A program made the translations under genes and the position numbers. This document shows positions 27,483 through 35,927 of a stretch of 64,000 nt of DNA, piece after piece. Position 1 is the stretch's first letter, and each line of letters opens with the position of its first letter. The stretch spans positions 40,922 through 104,921 of the forward strand of contig JACPEG010000017.1 of the NCBI GenBank assembly GCA_016183615.1, read 5' to 3'. The stretch is from Betaproteobacteria bacterium (GTDB lineage Bacteria > Pseudomonadota > Gammaproteobacteria > Burkholderiales > UBA6910). The notes under the pieces were generated by a model that did not search any database, was not told the DNA's origin, and saw nothing but the letters and a program-made list of their open reading frames with translations.

Positions 27483-28301
27483 TCAGTCCTTCAACTCGAC
27501 GAACACCGTGGCAACCCGATCGCCGCCCGGCTTCAGCGCCGAAGTGCCACCGCCAAAGCGCAGCGCGAGGCCGGTCACATTGTCTGAGGTGGCGCCTTCA
27601 CGGTACTCCGCCTCTTCCATCAGGCCGCGCAGGGCCGCCTCCAGCGGCAGCTCCTGGAAGGCGGAAACGATCTCGGGAGTCTTGAGGGGCGACCACAGGC
27701 CGTCGCTGCAGAGGAGCACCACATCGCCCTCCTCCAGCCGCACGTCACCGCCGGACTCCACTTCCAGCCGGGTCGAGGCGCCGAGACAGTTATAGATGAT
27801 GCTGCGCTCGGGAAGCAGTTCGGCCTCCTCCTCGCCGACGAGCCCCCGTTCCACCAGTTCCCACACCAGGGAGTGGTCGCGGGTGCGGAACAGCATTTCA
27901 CCGTCCCGCAGGTGGTACAGCCGGGAATCGCCGGCGTGGGCCCACCACGCGGTGCCGCCCTGGATGAGGCAGGCGACGCAGGTGGTGCCCGGCACTTCAG
28001 ACAGGTGCTTGTCCGCCGCGTAGCGCCCGATGGTTTCCCCGGCCAGCGCCAGGGTCGAGGCCAGGAACCGCGCAGGCTCGGCGATGTGCGGGTTCGCGTC
28101 CCGGGAGAACGAACCGGTAACGACTTCCACCGCGATCCGGGCCGCGACTTCGCCCCGCGGATGGCCGCCCATGCCGTCGGCGAGCACCATGAGCAGCGCC
28201 TCCTCGGTCACCGAATAGGCGCAGCGGTCCTGGTTGATGCGGCGGCCGCCGCGGCGGCTGAACTGGCAGATGGCGGAATTCACGGGCAGTCGGCGCAGCA
28301 C
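27483..28301 (-). CDS. PP2C-type serine/threonine protein phosphatase
   Basis: 272 residues of the PPM/PP2C family. Metal ligands are visible in [16 protein letters not shown] and in [16 protein letters not shown]; the C-terminal [11 protein letters not shown] contains the last conserved Asp. The N-terminal [12 protein letters not shown] is also typical. It dephosphorylates Ser/Thr on proteins, usually as the partner of a Hanks-type kinase. No kinase gene is visible in the window. It is encoded upstream of rph and divergent from yicC, a frequent betaproteobacterial arrangement. Confidence 0.93.
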   Translation of the reverse strand: MLRRLPVNSAICQFSRRGGRRINQDRCAYSVTEEALLMVLADGMGGHPRGEVAARIAVEVVTGSFSRDANPHIAEPARFLASTLALAGETIGRYAADKHLSEVPGTTCVACLIQGGTAWWAHAGDSRLYHLRDGEMLFRTRDHSLVWELVERGLVGEEEAELLPERSIIYNCLGASTRLEVESGGDVRLEEGDVVLLCSDGLWSPLKTPEIVSAFQELPLEAALRGLMEEAEYREGATSDNVTGLALRFGGGTSALKPGGDRVATVFVELKD

Positions 28302-28392
28302 ATCGGGATTGGCGCGATGGGAAGCAATTGGGACCCTGGGCGAATTATGGTATCGTTCTCCGCTATTTTAGGAATTTTCTGGCGGAACAAAA

Positions 28393-29259
28393 ATGATCTT
28401 CAGCATGACCGGCTTCGCGGCCGCCGCCCGCGAGCTTCCCGGGCTAACGCTAAACCTCGAGCTGCGCTCGGTCAACCATCGTTATCTCGACGTCCAGTTC
28501 CGCCTTCCGGAGGAGTTCCGCACGCTGGAATCCCAGATGCGGGAGCTGGTGGTGGGCCAGCTCTCCCGCGGCAAGGTGGACTGCCGGCTGAACTACACCC
28601 GGTCGGCCGTGGTTTCCGGCCCTGCGCAGCTCAACCGCGAGCTCGTCAGCCAGCTCTCGGAGCTCAACCGCAGCGTGCGCGCCGTGCTGCCTGAGGCGCA
28701 GCCGCTGGCGGTGGCCGACGTGCTGCGCTGGCCGGGAATGCTGGGACCCGAGGCGCTGCCGGTGGCCGATCTGCAGGAACCCTGCATCGAGCTGCTCAGG
28801 CGCGCGCTCGCGGAGTTCGCGGAAACCCGCAAGCGCGAGGGCGAGAAGCTGAAGGCGATGCTTCTCGAACGGGTGGCAAAAATGGAAGTCCTCGCCGAAG
28901 GCGTTGCGCCGCGCATTCCGGCGGCGCTTGCGGCTTTCCAGGAAAAGCTCGCGGCCCGGCTGAAGGAGGCGATGATCAATAGCGAGGACGAGCGCATCCG
29001 CCAGGAGATCGCGCTGTACGCCAGCAAGATCGACGTGGACGAGGAGCTTTCGCGGTTGCGCACCCACCTGGAGGAAGTGCGCCGGGTGCTGGACAAGGGC
29101 GGCGCCGCGGGCAAGCGCCTCGACTTCCTGATGCAGGAGCTTAACCGCGAGGCCAATACCCTGGGGGCGAAATCGGTGGATGCGGAAGTCTCGAAAGTGT
29201 CCATGGAACTCAAAGTGCTCATCGAGCAGATGCGGGAGCAGATCCAGAATATCGAGTGA
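28393..29259 (+). CDS. yicC: YicC/YloC family endoribonuclease
   Basis: 288 residues. The N-terminal MIFSMTGFAAAARELPG and LRSVNHRYLDVQFRLPEEFR are diagnostic, and the C-terminal DUF1732 block includes EELSRLRTHLEEVRRVLD and KRLDFLMQELNREANTLGAK. In E. coli YicC acts as an endoribonuclease affecting RyhB and other RNAs. The gene precedes gmk and rpoZ as in most proteobacteria. Its TGA stop is the first codon of a dispersed repeat. Confidence 0.93.
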   Translation: MIFSMTGFAAAARELPGLTLNLELRSVNHRYLDVQFRLPEEFRTLESQMRELVVGQLSRGKVDCRLNYTRSAVVSGPAQLNRELVSQLSELNRSVRAVLPEAQPLAVADVLRWPGMLGPEALPVADLQEPCIELLRRALAEFAETRKREGEKLKAMLLERVAKMEVLAEGVAPRIPAALAAFQEKLAARLKEAMINSEDERIRQEIALYASKIDVDEELSRLRTHLEEVRRVLDKGGAAGKRLDFLMQELNREANTLGAKSVDAEVSKVSMELKVLIEQMREQIQNIE

Positions 29260-29326
29260 ACGGTGAACGGTAACCACCCGTTCCGTTCACCGTTCACTGT
29301 TTACTGTTCACTGTTTACTGTTTACC
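29256..29326. repeat. Dispersed GTGAACGGTGAAC repeat, copy 2
   Basis: Iterated GTGAAC-type units on the left and CGTTCACTGTTTACTGTTCA units on the right form the same type of inverted structure as at 3328-3418. It starts on the yicC stop codon and ends two bases before the gmk start codon, so the whole intergenic space is repeat. Confidence 0.85.
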
Positions 29327-29328
29327 GG

Positions 29329-29937
29329 ATGCCAGGCAACCTCTTCGTCGTCAGCGCCCCGTCCGGGGCCGGCAAGACCACGCTGGTGAGAAAGCTGGTC
29401 GCCGCCGATCCCGCAATCCGGCTTTCGGTTTCCTATACCACGCGCCCGCCCCGTCCGGGCGAGGTAAACGGCAAGGACTACCAGTTCGTGGACCGGGACC
29501 GGTTCGAGGCGATGCTGGAGCGCGGCGAGTTCCTGGAGAGCGCCGAGGTCTTCGGCAACCGCTACGGCACCTCCCAGCGCTGGGTGAGAGAACAGATGGC
29601 CGCAGGCACCGATATCCTGCTGGAAATCGACTGGCAGGGAGCCCAGCAGGTGCGGAAGCTCGTTCCCCAGGCCATCGGCATCTTCATTCTTCCTCCCTCC
29701 ATGGAAGCCCTGCTCCAGCGGCTCAATTCCCGCGCCCAGGACGGCCCGGAGGTGATCGCCCGCCGGCTGGCGGGAGCCCGGGACGAGATCGGCCATATGG
29801 GCGAGTTTGATTATGTTATTATTAACAACAAGCTAGATGAGGCCCTGCAAGACCTGCTGGCCGTGGTCCGCGCCGAGCGTCTGACGCTCGCCAAGCAGGC
29901 GCGGCGGCACCAGGATCTCATCAACCGCTTCAAGTGA
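29329..29937 (+). CDS. gmk: Guanylate kinase
   Basis: 202 residues from ATG 29329. It converts GMP plus ATP to GDP plus ADP. P-loop SAPSGAGKTTL, GMP-binding SYTTRPPRPGEVNGKDYQFV, and EIDWQGAQQVR are all present. No good Shine-Dalgarno sequence is visible because the dispersed repeat reaches to the start codon, so translation may depend on yicC upstream or on structure in the repeat RNA. rpoZ follows 18 bases later. Confidence 0.96.
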   Translation: MPGNLFVVSAPSGAGKTTLVRKLVAADPAIRLSVSYTTRPPRPGEVNGKDYQFVDRDRFEAMLERGEFLESAEVFGNRYGTSQRWVREQMAAGTDILLEIDWQGAQQVRKLVPQAIGIFILPPSMEALLQRLNSRAQDGPEVIARRLAGARDEIGHMGEFDYVIINNKLDEALQDLLAVVRAERLTLAKQARRHQDLINRFK

Positions 29938-29955
29938 TTTCAACCAGGAGATCCC

Positions 29956-30162
29956 ATGGCCCGCATCACCGTAGATGACTGTCTGAAGAGCATTCCCAAC
30001 CGCTTTGAGCTGACCCTCGCGGCCACCTACCGCGCCCGCCAACTCGCCAACGGCGCGACTCCGATGGTGGAGTCCAGCAAGGACAAGCCCACCGTCGTCG
30101 CCCTGAGAGAGGTGGCCCTGGGCAAGGTCGGCCTGGAAATCCTCAACAAGGGCCAGGCCTGA
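29956..30162 (+). CDS. rpoZ: RNA polymerase omega subunit
   Basis: 68 residues, the usual size. The conserved N-terminal [20 protein letters not shown] and the [13 protein letters not shown] segment that binds the beta' subunit are present. CAGGAG lies 8-10 bases before the ATG. The gmk-rpoZ-spoT order is strongly conserved in proteobacteria. Confidence 0.96.
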   Translation: MARITVDDCLKSIPNRFELTLAATYRARQLANGATPMVESSKDKPTVVALREVALGKVGLEILNKGQA

Positions 30163-30171
30163 CCGGGATTC

Positions 30172-30270
30172 AGCTGTCAGCGTTCAGCCATCAGCCTCCC
30201 CCGGCTCCGGAAGCTTCGCATCGGCACTTGGCTGAGCGCTGACAGCTGAGCGCTGACAGCTTGCCGCTGA
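30172..30270. repeat. Dispersed CTGTCAGCGTTCAGC repeat
   Basis: CAGCTGTCAGCGTTCAGCCATCAGC on the left is opposed by GCTGAGCGCTGACAGCTGAGCGCTGACAGC on the right, giving a long imperfect hairpin between rpoZ and spoT. GAGGG at the right end may serve as Shine-Dalgarno sequence for spoT. It is the only copy in the window. Confidence 0.75.
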
Positions 30271-30277
30271 GGGCTGT

Positions 30278-32398
30278 ATGCTGAAAGCCATGTCCGAGGC
30301 CGAAGTACTGTTCCAGGAGCTATCCAGCTATCTCAAGCCGGAGGACGTGATTCAGCTCGAATCCGCCTATCACTTCAGCAAGGCGGCGCACCACGGGCAG
30401 TTCCGCAAGTCGGGCGATCCCTTCATCGTCCACCCGGTACAGGTCACCAAGATTCTCGCCGACTGGCACCTGGACCCCCAGGCGCTCACCGCGGCGATGC
30501 TGCACGACGTAATGGAGGACACCACCGTCACCAAGACGGATATTTCCTCCATTTTCGGCAAGCCGGTCGCCGAGCTGGTGGACGGAGTCTCCAAGCTGGA
30601 CCAGATCGAGTTCCAGACCAAGGAGGAGGCCCAGGCCGAGAACTTCCGCAAGATGCTGCTGGCGATGGCACGCGACGTGCGCGTCATCCTGATCAAGCTC
30701 GCCGACCGGCTGCACAACATGCGCACGCTGGATGTGCTGCTCCCGGAAAAGCGCCGGCGCATTGCGCGCGAAACCATGGATATCTACGCGCCCATCGCCA
30801 ACCGGCTGGGTCTGAACCGCATCTACCAGGAACTGCAGGACCTGTCGTTCCGCCACCTCTACCCGGTGCGCTACCGGGTCCTGTCCAAGGCGGTGAAGAC
30901 GGCCCGGGGACATCGGCGGGAGGTGGTAGGGAAGATCCTCGGAGCCGTCAAGCAGCGGCTGCGCGACGCGGGCATCGAGGCCCAGGTGACGGGCCGCGAG
31001 AAGCACCTGTTCAGCATTTACCGCAAGATGTCCGAGAAGCACCTGACCTTCTCCGAGGTCCAGGACATCTACGGCTTCCGCATCATCGTCAACGATGTGC
31101 CCGCCTGCTACTGGGCACTCGGCACCCTGCATGGGCTGTACAAGCCCATCCCCGGCAAGTTCAAGGACTACATCGCCATCCCCAAGTCCAACGGCTACCA
31201 GTCCCTGCACACCACGCTGTTCGGCCCCTACGGCACGCCCATCGAGGTGCAGGTCCGCACCCTGGACATGCACAAGATCGCGGAGGCCGGGGTGGCGGCC
31301 CACTGGCTGTACAAGACCGCGGACACCGATTTCAGGGACCTGCACAAGAAGACCCACCAGTGGCTGCAGAGCCTGCTTGAAATGCTCTCCCAGTCGGGCG
31401 ACTCGGCGGAATTTCTCGAGCACCTCAAGGTGGACCTGTTTCCGGGAGAGGTATACGTTTTCACCCCCAAGGGCAAGATCCTGGCGCTGCCCAAGGGCGC
31501 AACCGCCGTGGACTTCGCCTACGCGGTACACACCGACATCGGCAACCGCTGCGTCGCGGCCAAGATCAACTACGAGCTGGTGCCCCTGCGGACCGAGCTC
31601 AAGAACGGCGACCGGGTGGAGATCATCACGGCTTCCCACGCCAAGCCCAACCCGGCCTGGCTCAACTACGTGGTCACCACCAAGGCCCGCTCCCAGATCC
31701 GCCATTTCCTGAAGACCATGCAATACGAGGAATCGGCGAGCCTGGGCGAACGCCTCCTCACCCAGGCGCTCGCGGTGCTGAAGGCGAAGCCCGATGACAT
31801 CGACGAAACCCAGTGGGACAAGATGCTCAAGGATTCCGGGGCCAAGTCGCGCCAGGAGATCTTCGCCGACATCGGCCTCGGCAAGCGGCTCTCCGTGGTG
31901 GTGGCGAGAAAGCTGCTGGCCCTGGAGAAATCCAGCGCGGCGGAGCTCAAGGCGCCGGGACCGGTCACCATTCTCGGCACCGAAGGCATGGCCGTGCAGT
32001 TTGCCAAGTGCTGCCGCCCGATCCCCGGCGATCCCATCATCGGCTTCATCAAGAAGGACCAGGGGCTGGTGATCCACACCCATGACTGTCCCGCCATCCG
32101 CAAGAGCAAGGGGGACCCGGACAAGTGGCTCGACGTCTCCTGGGATCCCAACATCAGCCGCCCGTTCGAAGTGTGCATCAAGCTGGTGGCCGCCAACCAG
32201 CGCGGGGTCCTCGCCAAGCTGGCCGCGGAAATCGCCAATGCCGGCTCCAACATCGAGAACATCAGCATGGATGGCGAAGGTGCCTACACCACCGTGCACT
32301 TCACCCTGCAGGTATCGAACCGCCTGCACCTCGCCCAGGTCATGCGCAACCTGCGGCGCATCCCGGAAGTCGTTCGGATTACCCGGGCCAAGGGCTGA
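30278..32398 (+). CDS. spoT: Bifunctional (p)ppGpp synthetase/hydrolase
   Basis: 706 residues from ATG 30278 (GAGGG upstream); ATG 30290 is an alternative. Domain order is as in SpoT/Rel. An HD hydrolase (~40-190) carries HDVMEDT and LIKLADRLHNMRTL. The synthetase (~240-350) has GFRIIVNDVPACYWALGTLH and IPKSNGYQSLHTT. The TGS domain (~395-455) has VFTPKGKILALPKGATAVDF. A C-terminal conserved-Cys region (FAKCCRPIPGD) and an ACT domain follow. The intact HDxxED motif indicates working ppGpp hydrolysis. It mediates the stringent response. Confidence 0.96.
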   Translation: MLKAMSEAEVLFQELSSYLKPEDVIQLESAYHFSKAAHHGQFRKSGDPFIVHPVQVTKILADWHLDPQALTAAMLHDVMEDTTVTKTDISSIFGKPVAELVDGVSKLDQIEFQTKEEAQAENFRKMLLAMARDVRVILIKLADRLHNMRTLDVLLPEKRRRIARETMDIYAPIANRLGLNRIYQELQDLSFRHLYPVRYRVLSKAVKTARGHRREVVGKILGAVKQRLRDAGIEAQVTGREKHLFSIYRKMSEKHLTFSEVQDIYGFRIIVNDVPACYWALGTLHGLYKPIPGKFKDYIAIPKSNGYQSLHTTLFGPYGTPIEVQVRTLDMHKIAEAGVAAHWLYKTADTDFRDLHKKTHQWLQSLLEMLSQSGDSAEFLEHLKVDLFPGEVYVFTPKGKILALPKGATAVDFAYAVHTDIGNRCVAAKINYELVPLRTELKNGDRVEIITASHAKPNPAWLNYVVTTKARSQIRHFLKTMQYEESASLGERLLTQALAVLKAKPDDIDETQWDKMLKDSGAKSRQEIFADIGLGKRLSVVVARKLLALEKSSAAELKAPGPVTILGTEGMAVQFAKCCRPIPGDPIIGFIKKDQGLVIHTHDCPAIRKSKGDPDKWLDVSWDPNISRPFEVCIKLVAANQRGVLAKLAAEIANAGSNIENISMDGEGAYTTVHFTLQVSNRLHLAQVMRNLRRIPEVVRITRAKG

Positions 32399-32571
32399 GA
32401 GCGCTTCAGGGGATCACCCGGGCGCATTGCGCCACCCTTGCGCGACCGGCCTCAGGGCAGGCGCCGGCAAGGGGTCAAAATTGACCGCGGTCAATGACGG
32501 GGAAGCGCCGGGTCTCTAAGGTCGCCGGAGCTATCGCGAGTTCCAGCGATGCACAACCCTAGGAGGAGACC

Positions 32572-32856
32572 ATGCGCAAGTCATTGCTCGTTTTTTGCGC
32601 CGCAGCGACCATCGCCGTAGCCGGTTGCCAGAGCGTCCAGACCCAATCCCAGCCTGAGCTGCCCCTGGACGTCCAGGTAGCCCTGATGCAGGCCGAGGCC
32701 GACGTCAAGCTCGCCAATTCCAAGGCCAAGGACAAGGCCGGCCCCGCCAACAAGGCCCTGGAGCAGGCCAAGGAGGCCGCCGCCAAGGGCGACGCGGCGA
32801 CAACCAAGAAGTACGCGAACACCGCCACCGCCGAAGCCCTCAAGGCAATGAAATAG
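32572..32856 (+). CDS. Small Ala/Lys-rich lipoprotein
   Basis: 94 residues with a lipobox, IAVAGC, giving a lipidated Cys near residue 19. The mature part is a single predicted helix rich in Ala, Lys and Glu with heptad-like spacing (AEADVKLANSKAKDKAGPAN). It resembles short Lpp/OmpA-associated lipoproteins in style, without a clear family match. A very strong Shine-Dalgarno sequence (AGGAGGAG) suggests high expression. It is isolated from spoT by 170 bases and convergent with the next gene. Confidence 0.6.
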   Translation: MRKSLLVFCAAATIAVAGCQSVQTQSQPELPLDVQVALMQAEADVKLANSKAKDKAGPANKALEQAKEAAAKGDAATTKKYANTATAEALKAMK

Positions 32857-32865
32857 CGTCCGGCG

Positions 32866-33165
32866 CTAGCGACGGCGACAGATGTCGTAGCCGTCGCGCC
32901 AGCCCTGGGCGTACTGGGCGTCGTCCCTGAAGCGCCGCTCGTCCTTGCGGATGCCGATCAGGGCCCGGCCGGTTTCGCAGCCGTCGAGGTAGCCCTCCCG
33001 GAACGCGGGCGGATAGCCCGACAGGTTGACGTTGGGTGCCCGCGGCTGGGACGTCCCACCCATCCCGGCGCAGCCCGCCAGGAATGCGAGCATCGCGGCG
33101 AGGCCCCGTGCTACGCGGACCCGGCGCAGTGCGCTCCTCCCTGATTCAGGCCGGGTAGGTTTCAT
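32866..33165 (-). CDS. Small putative lipoprotein
   Basis: 99 residues from ATG 33165; the frame is open further upstream but lies inside the neighbouring gene. The hydrophobic segment ends in LAFLAGCAG, a good lipobox. The mature part has NLSGYPPAFREGYLDGCETG and ends with FRDDAQYAQGWRDGYDICRR, two related GY-D-G/GWRDGYD units that look like a short internal repeat. This pattern is frequent in small proteobacterial lipoproteins of unknown function. It overlaps the upstream gene by 20 bases. Confidence 0.6.
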   Translation of the reverse strand: MKPTRPESGRSALRRVRVARGLAAMLAFLAGCAGMGGTSQPRAPNVNLSGYPPAFREGYLDGCETGRALIGIRKDERRFRDDAQYAQGWRDGYDICRRR

Positions 33166-33895
33166 GACGGGTCTCTGCCGGCCCGAAACCGGGCCGCGGC
33201 GCGATTGCACGCCGTACGCGCCCGGGATCCGGCTCGGGAGCGCCATGCCCCAGGGGCATGCGTCGCCTCTCGTTGCCCAGCATGTCCCGGTACAACAGCT
33301 CCCCCGTCTCGAAATCGTACTGGGGATGCCAGGGCTGCTCCCAGACCTCGATGAAGTGCATGTAAAAGGGGATGAAAAAGCCCTGCCGCGGATTGTAGTG
33401 CTGCAACCCGAACACGTACTCGGGCTGCTGCTTCACTTCCAGCCCGCTGTGGCAGTACTGGACCCAGACGTGGTCGCTCAGCACGATCAGCTTCCAGAAT
33501 GGCTCCTGATCGTAGAACTTCAGGGTCAGGATAAAGGCATCCCGGGTTCGCGGAAAGCGCCTCATGAAGCGCTGCTGCTTCCAGCGGGCCACCCAGGTGT
33601 TGCTCACCCGTGCGTGAACCAGGCACGCCGATCTGGCCGAGGCCAGGCGGTCGCGGTTATCCCAGGCCACCTTGGCGCCGTTCAACAATATCACCAGCGC
33701 CGCCGCCAGGCTGATTTCGGTCACCAGCAGCAAGGCCGTGTTGTTCTCGACCTTCGGCCACCACTGGTACAGGATGTAGCGCGCGGCCGCCGGCAGGGAG
33801 AAGGCGATGGCGATGGCGAGCAGAGTCACCGCCACGTGGGACACCACGTGCCGGAACCCGTCCGACCAGCCGCCGGAATGGGATTTGGGGTTCAT
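33146..33895 (-). CDS. Uncharacterised membrane protein
   Basis: 249 residues from ATG 33895; an earlier ATG in frame exists but the sequence before it is low-quality. Two hydrophobic helices lie near the N-terminus (VVSHVAVTLLAIAIAFSLPA and TALLLVTEISLAAALVILL). The cytoplasmic part of ~170 residues is rich in aromatic residues (EPFWKLIVLSDHVWVQY, GLQHYNPRQGFFIPFYMHFI). I do not recognise the family. It overlaps the lipoprotein gene that follows, so the two are likely co-expressed. Confidence 0.55.
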   Translation of the reverse strand: MNPKSHSGGWSDGFRHVVSHVAVTLLAIAIAFSLPAAARYILYQWWPKVENNTALLLVTEISLAAALVILLNGAKVAWDNRDRLASARSACLVHARVSNTWVARWKQQRFMRRFPRTRDAFILTLKFYDQEPFWKLIVLSDHVWVQYCHSGLEVKQQPEYVFGLQHYNPRQGFFIPFYMHFIEVWEQPWHPQYDFETGELLYRDMLGNERRRMPLGHGAPEPDPGRVRRAIAPRPGFGPAETRHETYPA

Positions 33896-33998
33896 CCAGT
33901 TTGCTTTCTTCGCGCCAAAGGGCGACGGGCGCGCCGACGCCGGGCGGCGGAGTGAAGGAACCACGCCGCCTGCGGGACACCCCGGGCAGGCGCACCCC

Positions 33999-34316
33999 TC
34001 ATCCCGGCAGATTCACGACGTTGGACGGCTCGTGATCGGGCTTGGCCGTTTCCGGGCGATCCTCGAGATACGCCAATAGCAAGGGATAGCTCGGATAGCG
34101 CACCCCGGTCTTGCTGCAAAGCTCGGCGATCGCTCGCTGCAGGGATTTGATCCCGAGCCGCACCATCAGCGAGTCCACCTCCTGGCGGGTGCGCGCAACG
34201 TCCTCGATGCGCAGCATTACTTCCAGGATGTCGAGTTCCACCGCCTCGTCGCCCCGGAATTCCGCGGCGATCCGACGAATACGTCCATGACTCAGCTTGC
34301 TCACTTTTCGCTCCAT
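33999..34316 (-). CDS. Uncharacterised small helical protein
   Basis: 105 residues, soluble, mostly helical by composition. The start MERKVSKLSHGRIRRIAAEF is basic, with heptad-like patterning in VELDILEVMLRIEDVARTRQ. There is no signal peptide, cysteine cluster or known motif apart from one Cys (ELCSKTG). It lies upstream of the membrane protein gene on the same strand. Possibly a regulatory or structural partner; the function is unknown. Confidence 0.45.
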   Translation of the reverse strand: MERKVSKLSHGRIRRIAAEFRGDEAVELDILEVMLRIEDVARTRQEVDSLMVRLGIKSLQRAIAELCSKTGVRYPSYPLLLAYLEDRPETAKPDHEPSNVVNLPG

Positions 34317-34359
34317 CGATTAAAGCCTCCTGCTCCCTGCTTCAAACATCCGCTCCCGA

Positions 34360-34426
34360 ACCCCCACCCCCGGCCCCTCGCCCGCAAGCGGGAGAGGGGA
34401 GATTCGCGGGTCGCTGCGCGACCGAA
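34360..34426 (-). repeat. Dispersed repeat with CCCTCTCCCGC palindrome, copy 2
   Basis: This is the reverse-complement counterpart of 3783-3856. It has the same order of TCGCGCAGCGAC, CTCCCCTCTCCCGC/GCGGG palindrome and a G-rich tail. It lies just downstream of a terminator, between two gene groups. Confidence 0.8.
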
Positions 34427-34457
34427 AAAAGAAGCCCGCCGGAGGACATGAGCGGGC
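34424..34457 (-). terminator. Rho-independent terminator
   Basis: On the minus strand GCCCGC and GCGGGC pair across a 12-base loop and are followed by TTCTTTTTTC. It would end transcription of the minus-strand gene group running from about 36.5 or 35.9 kb down to 34.5 kb. Confidence 0.7.
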
Positions 34458-34500
34458 ATGAGGGGCCGGACTGGGGAGGAGCCGTAATCGGCAGACCGGC

Positions 34501-34599
34501 CTAGGAACCTGTCTGTTTTCGAGTCCGCCATGCCGCTGCCAGGGCGCTCGTGCCCAGGCAGGCACAGACCACGAGCACGGAAATCAGGTCGTCTTTCAT
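34501..34599 (-). CDS. Possible 32-residue membrane microprotein
   Basis: ATG 34599 to TAG 34501 encodes 32 residues: a short acidic start (MKDDLIS), one hydrophobic helix (VLVVCACLGTSALAAAW) and a basic tail (RTRKQTG). The charge pattern is that of a single-span small membrane protein. It begins 8 bases past the stop of the larger secreted-protein gene, and the terminator follows ~45 bases later. The Shine-Dalgarno sequence is weak, so this is tentative. Confidence 0.35.
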   Translation of the reverse strand: MKDDLISVLVVCACLGTSALAAAWRTRKQTGS

Positions 34600-34606
34600 T
34601 GCCGTC

Positions 34607-35467
34607 TCAATGGCTTCCGCCGCGGCCGTGGCCGCTCGACGAATTCCCGCCGGAGCGACCGCCCCCGCCCCCGGCCGTCACCGCTGCGCCTGCTGAGACA
34701 CCTTGTCCGTGGCCTTTGCCGTGCATGATCATCGCGCCCGCAGGCGTGCCCGCCGCCGTGACGATCCCCTGGCCCCGCGCCCGCAGCTCCTGCCGAGACT
34801 CGGCCCGGCGCTCGCCCGGGGTGCCAATCGCGGTCACCATGCCGGTTTGCTGCCGGCCGGTACTGCTGCCGGTACCGGCATTCAGGGTGGACCCACCCGG
34901 TTTCACCCCGATGGTGTGGGCGATCTCGCCCCACCCCATGCCCTGGGCGCGCAGCTGGAGCACACCCTGATACTCGATCGTCTGCGCCGTCGCCCCACTG
35001 CCGGTGGTAATGGTTCCGCCCATCAGCGCCGCTTCGAGCTGTTCGGGCGTGGGCTGGGTGATGCCCTGGGCCGCCAGCTGGGCCTGGGCAAGGCTCAGGG
35101 CATGCCTGACGTTGCCCCAGCCCATGGGCCGGGTCGGCGGCGTGAACGTGGTAGTCGCCGGTTGGCCATCGCTTCCGGTGGAAGCGAGTGTCACGCTCGT
35201 GCCCTGCCTCAGGCCAAGGGCCAGGCTTTCGGCATTGGCGTCGGCCCCGGCGAAGCCGCTGAAGCCGGTCACGATGCGTGACATGAGCCGGGACTCGCCA
35301 CTTGTCGCGGACGTCGTTGTGGCGGTGGTTCCCGCGGAGGACGTGGTTCCGGAGGTCGTAGTGGTTCCCGATGGCGGAGTGGCGTCCTGTGCATGGGCGA
35401 CGCCGATCATCGCCACGCAGATCGGGGCAAACAGGTAGCGTCGGGACATTTCAAGAAAGTCGCGCAT
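34607..35467 (-). CDS. Secreted low-complexity protein with MGWG repeats
   Basis: 286 residues with a signal peptide ending at AHAQ (~27). The start is supported by GAGGAGAAG. After a Thr/Ser-rich stretch come two similar segments centred on Met-Gly-Trp-Gly: RPMGWGNVRHALSLAQAQL and AQGMGWGEIAHTIGVKPG, each followed by similar helix residues. The C-terminus is Gly/Ser/His-rich (GGGGGRSGGNSSSGHGRGG). I know no function for this type. Its place amid envelope-stress-like genes suggests a surface or periplasmic role. Compositional bias is strong, so homology calls need care. Confidence 0.6.
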   Translation of the reverse strand: MRDFLEMSRRYLFAPICVAMIGVAHAQDATPPSGTTTTSGTTSSAGTTATTTSATSGESRLMSRIVTGFSGFAGADANAESLALGLRQGTSVTLASTGSDGQPATTTFTPPTRPMGWGNVRHALSLAQAQLAAQGITQPTPEQLEAALMGGTITTGSGATAQTIEYQGVLQLRAQGMGWGEIAHTIGVKPGGSTLNAGTGSSTGRQQTGMVTAIGTPGERRAESRQELRARGQGIVTAAGTPAGAMIMHGKGHGQGVSAGAAVTAGGGGGRSGGNSSSGHGRGGSH

Positions 35468-35478
35468 GGTTCTTCTCC

Positions 35479-35904
35479 TCAGGCTTGTCCAAGAACCTTC
35501 TCGGTCTGGATGATGATTTCGACGGCCGTGGCACCGTCGTAAAACACCGAGCCCTTCCTCGCCACCGCCTTCATGCGGGTGGTGTTGGGGCTGATGGGCT
35601 CCAGCTCGATTTCGATATCGCGGTCGCCGCTCCGGGCCTTGATCAGCTCGCCCCCCTCCATCTTTCCCGCCGATTCGACCCTGATGCTCATGCGATTGAG
35701 TGCGGTCATGGTGGCCCCGCGAACCCTCGAGATGGGCGCGGTGAAGGTGCGGTAGCTCATGCCGCCGAGGGTGTGGGAGACGCCGGTCGACATGCCGACT
35801 CCCGCCGCGGTAAGGGCGAGCGGCTCACACGCGGTGAGCAGCACGCCCGCCGCCAGCGCCGCGCCCACGGCAAGCGCCGTGCCCGGACTGGTTCTGGTGA
35901 TCAT
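35479..35904 (-). CDS. DUF3568-type lipoprotein
   Basis: 141 residues with a lipobox (GVLLTACEP). The mature protein resembles DUF3568: FTAPISRVRGATMTALNRMS, then a beta-rich part with IEIELEPISPNTTRMKAVAR and a final EIIIQTEKVL. Members are small periplasmic lipoproteins without assigned function. A strong GGAAGGAGG precedes the ATG. It is flanked by two other exported-protein genes on the same strand with short spacers, suggesting one operon. Confidence 0.7.
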   Translation of the reverse strand: MITRTSPGTALAVGAALAAGVLLTACEPLALTAAGVGMSTGVSHTLGGMSYRTFTAPISRVRGATMTALNRMSIRVESAGKMEGGELIKARSGDRDIEIELEPISPNTTRMKAVARKGSVFYDGATAVEIIIQTEKVLGQA

Positions 35905-35927
35905 GGTGTCCTCCTTCCCGTGGCAAT

